Shown: positions 35,436 through 43,442 of the stretch, in pieces | Numbering within the stretch: the stretch's first letter is position 1 | Layout: each line of letters starts with the position of its first letter | DNA from: Mucilaginibacter sp. SG564 | GTDB lineage: Bacteria > Bacteroidota > Bacteroidia > Sphingobacteriales > Sphingobacteriaceae | Direction: 5' to 3' | DNA: 64,000 nucleotides | NCBI RefSeq assembly: GCF_013149275.1 | Contig: NZ_JABGNA010000017.1 | Coordinates: 1 to 64,000, forward strand | Made by a program: the position numbers and the translations under genes | The notes under the pieces: generated by a model | Databases searched by the model: none | Told to the model about the DNA's origin: nothing | The model's input: the letters and a program-made list of their open reading frames with translations, nothing else

Positions 35436-36435
35436 CGCCCTTATTGATCTCTGCCCAAAGCAGGTCTTTCAGTTCGGTGAGGTTCTTTTGCGCTACAGAG
35501 GATATAAATAAAGAAGGAACGCCCTCTGGGAGTTCTTTTTTCATTTCGGCCTGCAGCTCATCATCGAGCATGTCCATTTTGGTAACGGCTAAAACACGGG
35601 GTTTATGCATCAGCTCGGCGTTGTATTGCTGCAGCTCATTCAGCAATATTTCGTATTCTTCTTTAATGGTGCGGTTAGTATCGGCAGGTACCATAAACAA
35701 CAGCACCGAGTTACGTTCGATATGCCTCAGGAACCTAAAACCTAAACCTTTGCCTTGTGATGCCCCTTCGATAATTCCTGGGATATCGGCCATTACAAAG
35801 GAGCGGTTATTACGGTACGATACGATGCCCAGGTTGGGCACCAGGGTAGTAAAGGCATAGTCGGCAATTTCGGGCTTGGCGGCAGACACTACCGAAAGCA
35901 GGGTTGATTTACCTGCATTAGGGAAACCTACTAAACCTACATCGGCCAGTATTTTCAGTTCCAGGATATTCCACTCTTCCCTGCCATCTTCACCGGGTTG
36001 GGCAAAGCGGGGGGTTTGCTGAGTAGCGGTTTTAAAGTGCCAGTTGCCTAAACCACCGCGACCACCGGGTGTTAATATTTTTGTTTCGCCATCCTGGGTT
36101 ATCTCAAAGATGACCTCACCCGTTTCGGCATTTTTTACGGTTGTGCCCAGGGGTACTTCCAGTATCTCGTCGCGCCCGGTTTTGCCGGTACGTAGGGAGC
36201 TGCCGCCCGAATCGCCGTCGCCGGCTATGACGTGTTTACGATATTTGAGGTGCAGCATTGTCCACAACTGGGCATTGCCTTTGATGATCACGTGACCACC
36301 ACGACCGCCATCGCCACCATCCGGGCCCCCTTTGGATGTTAATATATCACGGTGTAAATGAGCAGAGCCCGCCCCTCCGTGGCCAGAGCGGCAACAGATT
36401 TTCACATAATCAACAAAATTGGAACCCTGCGACAT
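35431..36435 (-). CDS. obgE: Obg-family GTPase ObgE/CgtA
   Basis: A 334-residue GTPase. The glycine-rich Obg fold comes first (VKICCRSGHGGAGSAHLHRD, GGPDGGDGGRGGHV), then the G domain with P-loop GFPNAGKST (near 165), G3 ADIPGIIEGA and G4 TKMD. It acts in late 50S ribosome assembly and stress control. The short length without a C-terminal extension is normal for this phylum. It is downstream of adk on the same strand, separated by a hairpin repeat. Confidence 0.97.
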   Translation of the reverse strand: MSQGSNFVDYVKICCRSGHGGAGSAHLHRDILTSKGGPDGGDGGRGGHVIIKGNAQLWTMLHLKYRKHVIAGDGDSGGSSLRTGKTGRDEILEVPLGTTVKNAETGEVIFEITQDGETKILTPGGRGGLGNWHFKTATQQTPRFAQPGEDGREEWNILELKILADVGLVGFPNAGKSTLLSVVSAAKPEIADYAFTTLVPNLGIVSYRNNRSFVMADIPGIIEGASQGKGLGFRFLRHIERNSVLLFMVPADTNRTIKEEYEILLNELQQYNAELMHKPRVLAVTKMDMLDDELQAEMKKELPEGVPSLFISSVAQKNLTELKDLLWAEINKGA

Positions 36436-36452
36436 TGTATTTTAATTTTTAG

Positions 36453-36545
36453 CCGGGAAGTCTGAAAGTCAGTAAAGTCCGAAAGGTTAAGAATTTTGAC
36501 TTTCTCAACTTCCGGACTTTACTGACTTACCCGACTTGCGGACTG
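36453..36545. repeat. Hairpin repeat, AAGTCAGTAAAGTCCG family
   Basis: The left arm 36466-36481 (AAGTCAGTAAAGTCCG) has an exact reverse complement at 36513-36528 with a 31-nt spacer; looser outer units (CGGGAAGTC / ACCCGACTT) extend it. It lies between the co-directional adk and obgE. Confidence 0.88.
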
Positions 36546-36554
36546 TCTTTTTAC

Positions 36555-37127
36555 TTAATATTGTTCGATAACGGCATCAATCGCGCCATATATCTGGTCA
36601 ATTGAACCTATACCGTTTATGCTGGTAAACTTGTGCTGGTTTTTATAAAAATTAGCAACCGGCGCTGTTTTATCGTTATACTCTTTGATGCGTTTACGGA
36701 TAACTTCGGGGTTGGCGTCATCAGCACGACCTGAATCTTTACCACGCAATAAAAGGCGGTGCTCCAGCTCGTCGTCATTTACTTCAAGTGCTATCATGCC
36801 AGATATGGCAGATTCTTTTGAACTTAGCAACTCATCTAATGCTTCGGCCTGCGCTACGGTACGCGGAAAGCCATCAAATATAAATCCCTCGGCATCCTTA
36901 TTGGCATCCAGCTTATTGCTGATCATGCCTATAACTACCTCGTCCGGAACCAGCATCCCCTCATCCATCAGTTTCTTTGCCTCTAAACCAAGCTTTGTTC
37001 CTTGTGCAATTTCGCCGCGTAGAAGGTCGCCTGTTGAAAGGTGTATCAAACCGTGTTTTTCAATAAGCTTTTGCGACTGAGTCCCTTTCCCTGCTCCGGG
37101 AGGACCAAACAATACCAGATTTAGCAT
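36555..37127 (-). CDS. adk: Adenylate kinase
   Basis: A 190-residue enzyme catalysing ATP + AMP to 2 ADP. P-loop GPPGAGKGT lies at residues 8-16, with LSTGDLLR and FDGFPRTVAQAE as the AMP-binding and core motifs. The LID is short with no zinc-binding cysteines, as in the short-type adenylate kinases of this phylum. It lies between the tRNA gene and obgE on the same strand; adk-obgE linkage is common in Bacteroidota. Confidence 0.97.
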   Translation of the reverse strand: MLNLVLFGPPGAGKGTQSQKLIEKHGLIHLSTGDLLRGEIAQGTKLGLEAKKLMDEGMLVPDEVVIGMISNKLDANKDAEGFIFDGFPRTVAQAEALDELLSSKESAISGMIALEVNDDELEHRLLLRGKDSGRADDANPEVIRKRIKEYNDKTAPVANFYKNQHKFTSINGIGSIDQIYGAIDAVIEQY

Positions 37128-37181
37128 GCTCTATATAAATTAAAAGCCTTTCGGTACAACACAGAAAGGCTTAACGTTTAG

Positions 37182-37255
37182 TGCACTCGAAGGGAGTCGA
37201 ACCCCTAACCTTCTGATCCGTAGTCAGATGCTCTATCCAATTGAGCTACGAGTGC
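37182..37255 (-). tRNA. tRNA-Arg (anticodon ACG)
   Basis: Read on the minus strand, the acceptor stem GCACTCG pairs with CGAGTGC, the D arm is GCTCAATTGGATAGAGC, the anticodon stem TCTGA/TCAGA encloses CTACGGA with anticodon ACG, and the T arm is AGGGGTTCGACTCCCTT. The discriminator is A at 37182. CCA is not encoded. The gene is 74 nt, just upstream of adk. Confidence 0.95.
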
Positions 37256-37370
37256 CTTTTGAAACGGACTGCAAAAATAGAACTTTTAGCTATCCGTTGC
37301 AAACTTTTTTAAAATATCTTTCTGATTTATTTTTTTTGACCCGCCAAATAGCTGATCTGCTGCCTGCTAC

Positions 37371-37832
37371 CTACTTTACTATTTCGGCAATAGCTGCAAA
37401 ATTGGGCAGCTGACCAGCATCTTCCAACACTTCGGCATAGATAATATTCTGATCTTCGTCGATTACAAAGGCCGAGCGTTTGGATACGCCTTTCAGGCCC
37501 AGTGCAAATTCTTCGTACAAAGCGCCATAAGCGGATGATACCTCTTTATTAAAGTCAGACAAAAGATCAAACTGGTAATTGTTCTCAGCCTTGAATTTAC
37601 CCAGGGTAAAAGGCGAATCGACAGATATGCCCAATACCACGGCGTTCAATCCGTCGTAATAGCCAAAATTATCGCGCATGGTACACAGCTGAGTGGTACA
37701 TACTCCGGTAAAAGCTAAAGGAAAGAAATGAAGGACTACTTTTTTGCCTTTAAAATCAGATAATGATACCGCGTCTACATTGGTTGAAAACAGGGTAAAT
37801 TGAGGTGCCGCCTGGCCTGCTTGTAATGTCAT
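37371..37832 (-). CDS. Thioredoxin-dependent peroxiredoxin (AhpE/Bcp-like)
   Basis: A 153-residue peroxiredoxin. The ATG at 37832 is chosen because MTLQAGQAAPQFTL is the normal family start; an open frame continues upstream but is not conserved-looking. The peroxidatic Cys45 is in LAFTGVCTTQLC with a second Cys at 50, and Arg follows later in the motif region. It reduces hydroperoxides in the cytosol. It is divergent from the metallo-beta-lactamase gene, with an 88-nt gap. Confidence 0.9.
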   Translation of the reverse strand: MTLQAGQAAPQFTLFSTNVDAVSLSDFKGKKVVLHFFPLAFTGVCTTQLCTMRDNFGYYDGLNAVVLGISVDSPFTLGKFKAENNYQFDLLSDFNKEVSSAYGALYEEFALGLKGVSKRSAFVIDEDQNIIYAEVLEDAGQLPNFAAIAEIVK

Positions 37833-37908
37833 AGTTAATTGTTTTACTACAAATAAATAAAAAATACCCGCTTTATTCGTAATCGGATAGTAATTAATTC
37901 GTTTAATA

Positions 37909-37916
37909 TAATTTTG
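37909..37916 (+). promoter_or_regulatory. Candidate -7 box of the metallo-beta-lactamase gene
   Basis: TAATTTTG fits the Bacteroidota TAnnTTTG consensus exactly but ends only 4 nt before the ATG, which would make the message nearly leaderless. No clear TTTG -33 element was seen, so this is weak. Confidence 0.25.
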
Positions 37917-37920
37917 AGCT

Positions 37921-38643
37921 ATGAAATATACATTGTTTGCATTATTCCTGCTTTTATCCGGTTTAGTCAAAGCGCAAACCAGGCCTTTCCACATCAGTAC
38001 GCGACACTTAACAGGCAATGTATATGTATATATTTCCTATGGTTTGCCCGATGACAAGACACCATTCCCGGCCAACGGTTTGTATATAGTAACACCAGCA
38101 GGCATCGTATTGATTGATACCCCATGGGACGAAGACCAGACCCGGCAGCTGATAGATACCATCCAACAACGCTATCATCAAAAAATAGCGCTTTGCATAT
38201 CCACTCATTTCCACACCGACCGTACCGCTGGCCTCGATGTATTAAGAAAGAGTGGCACCAAAACCTACACCAACGTATTAACTAAACAGCTGGCCAAACA
38301 ACACAATGACAAGCAGCCTGAGTTTACCTTTACTAAAGACACCGTTTTTACTATTGGAGGCGTAAAAGTGCAAACCTATTTCCCGGGCGAGGGTCATACC
38401 AAAGACAACATTGTAATATGGCTACCCCAAACCAAAGTACTATTTGGTGGCTGCCTCATCAAAAGCATGGATACCAACGAAAAGGGCTACACCGCCGATG
38501 GTAATATTGCTGAATGGCCTTTATCAGTAGCCCGTTTAAAAAATAAATTCAGAGGTGTTAAATATGTTATCCCTGGTCACCAGGGCTGGCAAGGTGGTAT
38601 GCAGATGCTCGATCATACTATTGACATAGCGAAGCAAAAGTAG
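37921..38643 (+). CDS. Subclass B1 metallo-beta-lactamase
   Basis: A 240-residue secreted hydrolase. A signal peptide precedes about residue 20 (FALFLLLSGLVKAQ). All zinc ligands are visible: His96, His98 and Asp100 in THFHTDRTAG, His159 in GEGHTKDNI, Cys178 in FGGCLIKS and His220 in VIPGHQGW. The Asp-Cys-His second site is diagnostic of subclass B1, relatives of BlaB-type enzymes. It would hydrolyse beta-lactams including carbapenems in the periplasm. No mobile-element gene is nearby, so it is probably intrinsic. A perfect TAATTTTG box lies at 37909-37916. Confidence 0.92.
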   Translation: MKYTLFALFLLLSGLVKAQTRPFHISTRHLTGNVYVYISYGLPDDKTPFPANGLYIVTPAGIVLIDTPWDEDQTRQLIDTIQQRYHQKIALCISTHFHTDRTAGLDVLRKSGTKTYTNVLTKQLAKQHNDKQPEFTFTKDTVFTIGGVKVQTYFPGEGHTKDNIVIWLPQTKVLFGGCLIKSMDTNEKGYTADGNIAEWPLSVARLKNKFRGVKYVIPGHQGWQGGMQMLDHTIDIAKQK

Positions 38644-38685
38644 GCTTGGTTTTTATAGCTATCTAATAGTTTTTTAAAATATTTC

Positions 38686-38716
38686 TTGATTAACTAAACA
38701 TTTAGTTATATCTTTA
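38686..38716 (+). promoter_or_regulatory. Promoter with embedded palindromic operator before the FtsX-type permease gene
   Basis: TTG at 38686-38688 and TATCTTTA at 38709-38716 are spaced 20 nt, close to the Bacteroidota promoter layout. The spacer is occupied by an 8-2-8 inverted repeat, TAACTAAA-CA-TTTAGTTA (38691-38708). A repressor bound there would block RNA polymerase. No regulator gene is adjacent upstream. Confidence 0.5.
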
Positions 38717-38738
38717 GGATATCAAAATCCTACACGCT

Positions 38739-41132
38739 ATGATCAGGAATTATTTAAAAATTGCGGTACGTACCCTTTTAAAAAACAAAGGTTTTACATT
38801 TATTAATATCCTTGGTCTGGCCTTGGGTTTGGCTATTTGCCTGCTTATTATATTTTTTGTGGTTGATGAATTAAGTTACGACCGGTACAATACCAAATGT
38901 GAAAACATATACCGGGTAAATACCGATCTTAGGTATAACGGAACTGTATCATATTTTGCAGGAAGCCCTATCCCGCTTGCCGACGCGCTGATGAGGGAGT
39001 TTCCGGAAGTTGAAAAGGCCGTGCGGATAACCCCCGCTGTAAACATCCGTTTCAAGAAAGGAAATGAAACTGTGAGGGAAGACGGAGCTACTTTTTATTG
39101 CGAGAACGGCATTTTTGATATTTTCACCTTCCCCATGCTTTCCGGGAATCCTAAAACAGCATTAACAGAACCGAATGCCGTTGTCATTACCGAATCGATG
39201 GCTAAAAAATATTTTAACCGTACCAATGTGGTAGGCGAAACGCTTTTCCTGATTACCGATAGCAGTAACCATAAAGTAACCGGTGTAATGCGCGATATGC
39301 CCCAGCAATCACATTTTAAAATTAATTTCCTATTGGCTTCATTTCCTGTTGGAAAAGGCAATTGGAACAGCATCAGTCCGTTCAAAACTTATATATTGCT
39401 CAAACCCGGAACCGATCAGAAACGCTTTGAAGCAAAACTTAATCCCTTAATGGATCGAAACCTGGTTCATACCGATTTTGATTATAAAAAGTTTAAATCG
39501 AGCAGCAATTATTTCAAGCTTAGTTTAATACCACTAAAGGATATCCACCTGCAATCGAACCGGCAGGGAGAGCTTGGCATTAACGGCAACATACAACACA
39601 TCTACATATTTTCGGCGGTAGCGATATTTATTTTACTGCTGGCCTGTATCAATTTCATGAACCTTTCTACAGCCCGCTCCGCTAATCGGGCACGCGAGGT
39701 TGGGGTGCGCAAGGTGTTGGGTTCATCGCGCAGGCACCTGGTTTTCCAGTTTTTAGCTGAGTCATTAATAGTAACTTTTGCGGGAGCTTTGATAGCTGTG
39801 CTGGCAGCCTGGGCTTTGCTCCCTCTTTTCAATCATTTTTCAAATAAGGAATTAAGCATAACACCTCAAACGTTAAGTTGGTTACTGCCCGCTTTACTCA
39901 TCATTGTACTATTCGTTGGTATTTTGGCAGGTTCATACCCGGCATTTTTCCTGTCGGCTTTTCAACCGGTTGATGTTTTAAAGGGGAAACTATCCGCCGG
40001 TTTTAAAGGCGGCACACTCCGGAGTACCTTGGTTGTTTTCCAGTTTTCTATATCCATTTTTCTCATCATCGGCACGCTGGTTATTTATAATCAGCTGCAT
40101 TATATTCAAAACAAGGATCTTGGCTTTAAGCGCAGCCAGGTATTAACCATTAACAGTGTAAATACCCTCAATAATACCAAGCTGTTTAAACAGCAAATTA
40201 AACAATTGCCGGGTGTTGTGAATGCCACGTTAACCAGCTATTTACCTGTTGGAGGTTACCGTTCGATTGGTTTTATATCTACCGATCAAAACAACGGACA
40301 ATCTACCCAACTCTGGAAAGTGGATGAGGATTATTTAAACACAATGGGTATCGAGCTAAAAAGCGGGCGTGGATTTTCTGCCCAGTTTAAAACAGACTCC
40401 ACAGCGGTAGTTATTAATGAGACAGCAGCCAAAATATTAGGCTATCACGGCGACCCTGTCAACCAATCACTTTATACAGGTGTAGGAAATGATGTTAAGA
40501 AAAAATATATCGTTATAGGCGTGGTAAAAGATTTCAATTTCAGTTCGCTGCGCGATAACGTAGAACCATTGGTAATGGTAATGGAAAACGATTGGCTGGC
40601 CCGCTTAAGCGTACGCGTAAACACGCATAACCTACCGGCGATGTTAGCGCAGATAGAAGCTACATGGAAAACAACAGCCCCGCATGAGCATTTTGAATAT
40701 TCATTTATGGATGCCGATTTTGACGCCCTTTACCGAACCGAGCAGCGCATGGGAAACCTTTTTGTGACATTTACTACCCTGGCTGTTTTTATAGCCTGCT
40801 TAGGTTTATTTAGCCTGGCAGCCTACGCAGCAGAGCAGCGTAATAAGGAAATTGGCATACGCAAAATATTGGGTGCCGGCGTTTCCACCATAATAACTAT
40901 GCTTTCTAAAGATTTCATCAAGCTGGTTTTCATCTCTATTATCATAGCTACGCCGCTGGCCTGGCCCATCATGAACAAATGGCTGCAGGGATATGCTTAC
41001 CGACAAAATATCCAGTGGTGGATGTTGCTTTCGGCAGCCGCGGGCGCGTTGGTTATTGCCTTTGTTACTATCAGTTCACAATCATTTAAAGCCGCACGCA
41101 GTAACCCGGTTGATAGTTTAAGGAGCGAGTAA
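38739..41132 (+). CDS. MacB/FtsX-type ABC transporter permease
   Basis: A 797-residue permease with two halves, each a MacB-type periplasmic domain plus FtsX membrane region. It starts MIRNYLKIAVRTLLKNKGFTFINILGL, the usual Bacteroidota beginning. Helix groups lie at about 20-42, 285-305, 340-360, 380-400, 430-450 and near 680-780. The motif RAREVGVRKVLGSSRRHL and its repeat NKEIGIRKILGAGVSTI are the coupling segments that contact an ATPase. No ATPase gene is adjacent, so the partner is elsewhere. Role probably in export or cell-envelope stress, with expression possibly under the upstream palindrome. Confidence 0.9.
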   Translation: MIRNYLKIAVRTLLKNKGFTFINILGLALGLAICLLIIFFVVDELSYDRYNTKCENIYRVNTDLRYNGTVSYFAGSPIPLADALMREFPEVEKAVRITPAVNIRFKKGNETVREDGATFYCENGIFDIFTFPMLSGNPKTALTEPNAVVITESMAKKYFNRTNVVGETLFLITDSSNHKVTGVMRDMPQQSHFKINFLLASFPVGKGNWNSISPFKTYILLKPGTDQKRFEAKLNPLMDRNLVHTDFDYKKFKSSSNYFKLSLIPLKDIHLQSNRQGELGINGNIQHIYIFSAVAIFILLLACINFMNLSTARSANRAREVGVRKVLGSSRRHLVFQFLAESLIVTFAGALIAVLAAWALLPLFNHFSNKELSITPQTLSWLLPALLIIVLFVGILAGSYPAFFLSAFQPVDVLKGKLSAGFKGGTLRSTLVVFQFSISIFLIIGTLVIYNQLHYIQNKDLGFKRSQVLTINSVNTLNNTKLFKQQIKQLPGVVNATLTSYLPVGGYRSIGFISTDQNNGQSTQLWKVDEDYLNTMGIELKSGRGFSAQFKTDSTAVVINETAAKILGYHGDPVNQSLYTGVGNDVKKKYIVIGVVKDFNFSSLRDNVEPLVMVMENDWLARLSVRVNTHNLPAMLAQIEATWKTTAPHEHFEYSFMDADFDALYRTEQRMGNLFVTFTTLAVFIACLGLFSLAAYAAEQRNKEIGIRKILGAGVSTIITMLSKDFIKLVFISIIIATPLAWPIMNKWLQGYAYRQNIQWWMLLSAAAGALVIAFVTISSQSFKAARSNPVDSLRSE

Positions 41133-41160
41133 GCATACAATCGTCAGAGGCACCTTTCCA

Positions 41161-41198
41161 GTCTCCTCCTGATCCCTTTCAGGAGACCCTGAGGAGAC
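41161..41198. terminator. Hairpin after the FtsX-type permease gene
   Basis: GTCTCCTC (41161-41168) and GAGGAGAC (41191-41198) are exact inverted repeats, with an alternative inner pairing to AGGAGAC. An A-rich stretch rather than a U-run follows, so termination is uncertain. Confidence 0.35.
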
Positions 41199-41290
41199 AA
41201 AAATATTAAAAGCACTTAGCCTAACCCCTTGCAACATATCATCCAAAAGTGATTTTCTTACAGCAATACAACCAACTTTCATATTTTCCT

Positions 41291-41298
41291 TACTTTTG
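41291..41298 (+). promoter_or_regulatory. Candidate -7 box of the Crp/Fnr-type gene
   Basis: TACTTTTG is an exact TAnnTTTG match 8 nt before the ATG at 41307. No convincing -33 element was found. A downstream ATG at 41343 would leave a more normal leader. Confidence 0.25.
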
Positions 41299-41306
41299 AT
41301 AGTTAT

Positions 41307-41885
41307 ATGCACACCGGATTTGAAATTTACTTGAAGGAGAATATGCAACTGTCTGATGATGAGATCAGACTAATCTACTCCTTTGCCGATGAAAGAAAAG
41401 TGCGCCGCAAACAAGTGTTGTTGCAGGAGGGTGGAGTATGCCGTTTTAAAATATTCGTTTGCAAGGGCCTGTTACGCACCTACCGTACCCGCGAAGACGG
41501 CACCGAACATATCGTTCAGTTTTCGCCCGAAAATTTTTGGGTTACCGAGCCGGATAGTTTGCATAATGATACCCCCTCCCGTTATTATATTGATGTGGTA
41601 GAAGACAGCGAGATCATGTTCTGGACTAAAAATGATTTTAATCTCCTGTTTGCGCAGATCCCCCGCTTAAAATATTTTACCGAACGGCTCATTTCCCGCA
41701 ACGTAACTTTAGGCCGCGATCGCATCTTTAGCGCCATCAGCGCCACACCCGAAGAAAAATACGATGAGTTTGTACAAACCTACCCTACTGTATTCGCACG
41801 TGTGCCGCTGCACATGATCGCCTCGTACCTCGGGCTTTCGCTCAAAACCCTTAGCCGTGTGCGGCACGCCCAGCTTAAACGATAA
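41307..41885 (+). CDS. Crp/Fnr-family transcription regulator
   Basis: A 192-residue regulator with an N-terminal cyclic-nucleotide-binding-like beta barrel (RRKQVLLQEGGVCRFKIFVCKG) and a C-terminal helix-turn-helix end (MIASYLGLSLKTLSRVRH). This Bacteroidota subgroup usually lacks the cAMP-binding residues and often sits next to the genes it controls. An ATG at 41343 is possible, but the longer start gives the common family N-terminus. The targets could be the upstream permease or something distant. Confidence 0.88.
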   Translation: MHTGFEIYLKENMQLSDDEIRLIYSFADERKVRRKQVLLQEGGVCRFKIFVCKGLLRTYRTREDGTEHIVQFSPENFWVTEPDSLHNDTPSRYYIDVVEDSEIMFWTKNDFNLLFAQIPRLKYFTERLISRNVTLGRDRIFSAISATPEEKYDEFVQTYPTVFARVPLHMIASYLGLSLKTLSRVRHAQLKR

Positions 41886-41929
41886 TAATTTCTAAAAAAG
41901 CATACTACCCCGGCACCCCAGGTCTTCTA

Positions 41930-42283
41930 TTATAGATCTTCTGTAATCGCCTTCCTATGTTTTATCCCCCAATCCGCAAGGTCATCAATGATAGTTTGCA
42001 AGGTTTTGCCGTATTCGGTTAAATTATACTGAACCGTAACAGGCTGAGTATCTAAAACAGTCCGTTTTATCAGTTTATTCATTTCCAGTTCCTTTAATTC
42101 CTTGCTCAGCATTTTGTTTGATATACCGTGAACATCTTTCAATATATCAGAAAACCTTCTTTCGTTATAATAACAAATGGATGAGATGATGGAGATTTTC
42201 CATTTTCCGCTCAATACATCCATGGCATCGTGCACAGCCATGATTTCCTTTTTGTGTCCTACAAGACATACGTTGTCAGCCAT
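41930..42283 (-). CDS. HxlR-family transcription regulator
   Basis: A 117-residue winged-helix regulator. It has the HxlR signature: AMDVLSGKWKISIISSI, RRFSDILKDVHGISNKMLSKELKELE, and the wing YNLTEYGKTL. A Cys at residue 6 (VCLVGHKKE) could be redox- or electrophile-sensing, as in related proteins. It is divergent from an SDR gene that it very probably controls, with GTTAC repeats between them. Confidence 0.93.
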   Translation of the reverse strand: MADNVCLVGHKKEIMAVHDAMDVLSGKWKISIISSICYYNERRFSDILKDVHGISNKMLSKELKELEMNKLIKRTVLDTQPVTVQYNLTEYGKTLQTIIDDLADWGIKHRKAITEDL

Positions 42284-42285
42284 AA

Positions 42286-42333
42286 GTTACTTAGTTACCC
42301 TAATGTTACTGTTACTTTTTGTTACAAAGTAAC
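42286..42333. promoter_or_regulatory. GTTAC-repeat operator between the HxlR and SDR genes
   Basis: GTTAC occurs at 42286, 42294, 42305, 42311 and 42321, and its inverse GTAAC at 42329, giving the palindrome GTTAC-AAA-GTAAC at 42321-42333. The array starts 3 nt from the hxlR start codon and its palindrome lies about 20 nt before the SDR -7 box, where a -33 element would be. Confidence 0.6.
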
Positions 42334-42353
42334 CAAAATAAACTTCAGTATCC

Positions 42354-42361
42354 TATGTTTG
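42354..42361 (+). promoter_or_regulatory. -7 box of the SDR gene
   Basis: TATGTTTG is an exact TAnnTTTG match, 27 nt before the ATG at 42389. The expected -33 position overlaps the GTTAC palindrome, consistent with repression. Confidence 0.45.
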
Positions 42362-42388
42362 CATGGTAAACAATAAAAAAATTTAATC

Positions 42389-43132
42389 ATGAATTTCAAT
42401 AATAAAAACGTAGTTATAACAGGCGGAACCACAGGGATTGGATTAGCCACCGCAAAAGCATTTATTAACGCCGGGGCAAACGTTTGGATTACAGGCAGGA
42501 ATGCCGAAAATTTACAAAAGGCAGCCACAGAGATCAGCAGTGCAAAGTTGAAAACAATAGTTTCGGATACTTCAAATTTGGCAGATATCTCAATCTTAGA
42601 AAAAGCGATCGCGGAAAACGGAGAAAAAGTAGATGTTCTTTTCCTTAACGCTGGTATAGCGGTATTTACGCCGATTGAATACGCAACAGAAGTAGATTTT
42701 GACGCGCAATTTAACACCAATGTGAAAGGTCATTTCTTCACGTTACAAAAGCTCATTCCGCATTTGGCAAACGGATCGGCCGTTGTGTTCACTTCATCAA
42801 CGGTAGCAACCGCTTCAAATTCAGGAACCAGTGTTTATTCGGCAACCAAGGGCGCGTTAAACAAAATTGCCAATATCGCGGCAAACGAATTGGCCGAAAG
42901 AAATATCCGCGTAAATATTATTAGTCCGGGCCCGGTTCAAACACCAGGGTTAGAGTACGCGGTACCCGCGGAAGCGAAGCCGCATTTAGCTGCCGCTACA
43001 GCGATGCAAAGATTGGGTGATCCCGATGAAATTGCAAAAACAGTATTGTTCCTGGCTTCTGACGATGCCAGTTTTATTACCGGTACGGAACTGGTAGCTG
43101 ATGGCGGCTATCTTACTTACGGACTAAAATAA
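42389..43132 (+). CDS. Short-chain dehydrogenase/reductase
   Basis: A 247-residue classical SDR. The NAD(P) site TGGTTGIG lies at residues 11-18, NAG is seen in LFLNAGIAVF, the catalytic Ser is in VVFTSSTVAT, and YSATK (Tyr near 149, Lys four later) completes the active site. The C-terminus ASFITGTELVADGGYLT is typical. Substrate is unknown. HxlR/SDR pairs are widespread and usually respond to reactive electrophiles or quinones. Confidence 0.93.
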   Translation: MNFNNKNVVITGGTTGIGLATAKAFINAGANVWITGRNAENLQKAATEISSAKLKTIVSDTSNLADISILEKAIAENGEKVDVLFLNAGIAVFTPIEYATEVDFDAQFNTNVKGHFFTLQKLIPHLANGSAVVFTSSTVATASNSGTSVYSATKGALNKIANIAANELAERNIRVNIISPGPVQTPGLEYAVPAEAKPHLAAATAMQRLGDPDEIAKTVLFLASDDASFITGTELVADGGYLTYGLK

Positions 43133-43156
43133 TTCAACAATAAGCTAAACACAGAG

Positions 43157-43194
43157 AACGGCAATTGCGATATTTTACTGCAATTGCTGTTTTT
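43157..43194 (+). terminator. Rho-independent terminator after the SDR gene
   Basis: The stem AACGGCAATTGC / GCAATTGCTGTT (one G-U pair) is followed by a T-run (GTTTTTG). It lies 25 nt after the SDR stop codon. Confidence 0.75.
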
Positions 43195-43442
43195 GTATCT
43201 GTCCTCTTCAGCTACCGCGAAATTAACGCAGCTTATCTCGTGGGATGCATGTTTGAAGCTTCCAGCTTTCACCGATTGTTCGGCTGAAAGCTAAAGCCAA
43301 GTACCCACGAGTTGGAAATTCGCAGAAGCGGCAAATCACCTAAATAAAAACAGCGTCAAATGTCCTCTTTTCCCGGAGCGGTATTGGCCAATTTTGAATC
43401 GTTAAAAACGATTTAATTTTTATTTATCTAATTCAAAAAAAC
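43195..43442. other. Non-coding stretch with nested inverted repeats
   Basis: No credible gene is seen. CTCGTGGG (43237-43244) pairs with CCCACGAG (43304-43311), enclosing AGCTTTCA (43264-43271) and TGAAAGCT (43285-43292), so the centre can fold into one two-stem structure. The 9-mer TGTCCTCTT occurs on both sides (43200-43208, 43361-43369). AATCGTT-AAA-AACGATT at 43397-43413 is a separate operator-like palindrome before the next gene. Confidence 0.5.

Noticed and set aside
37182..37255. tRNA-Arg as an attachment site of an integrated element
   Set aside because: No integrase, no duplicated tRNA 3' end and ordinary housekeeping genes on both sides.
37833..38018. N-terminal extension of the peroxiredoxin upstream of 37832
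   Set aside because: The extension is not family-like and would overlap the divergent metallo-beta-lactamase start; ATG 37832 gives the normal N-terminus.
43200..43369. Classic MITE with terminal inverted repeats
   Set aside because: The 9-bp direct repeat is present but the segment ends are not inverted repeats of each other; chance duplication is possible.
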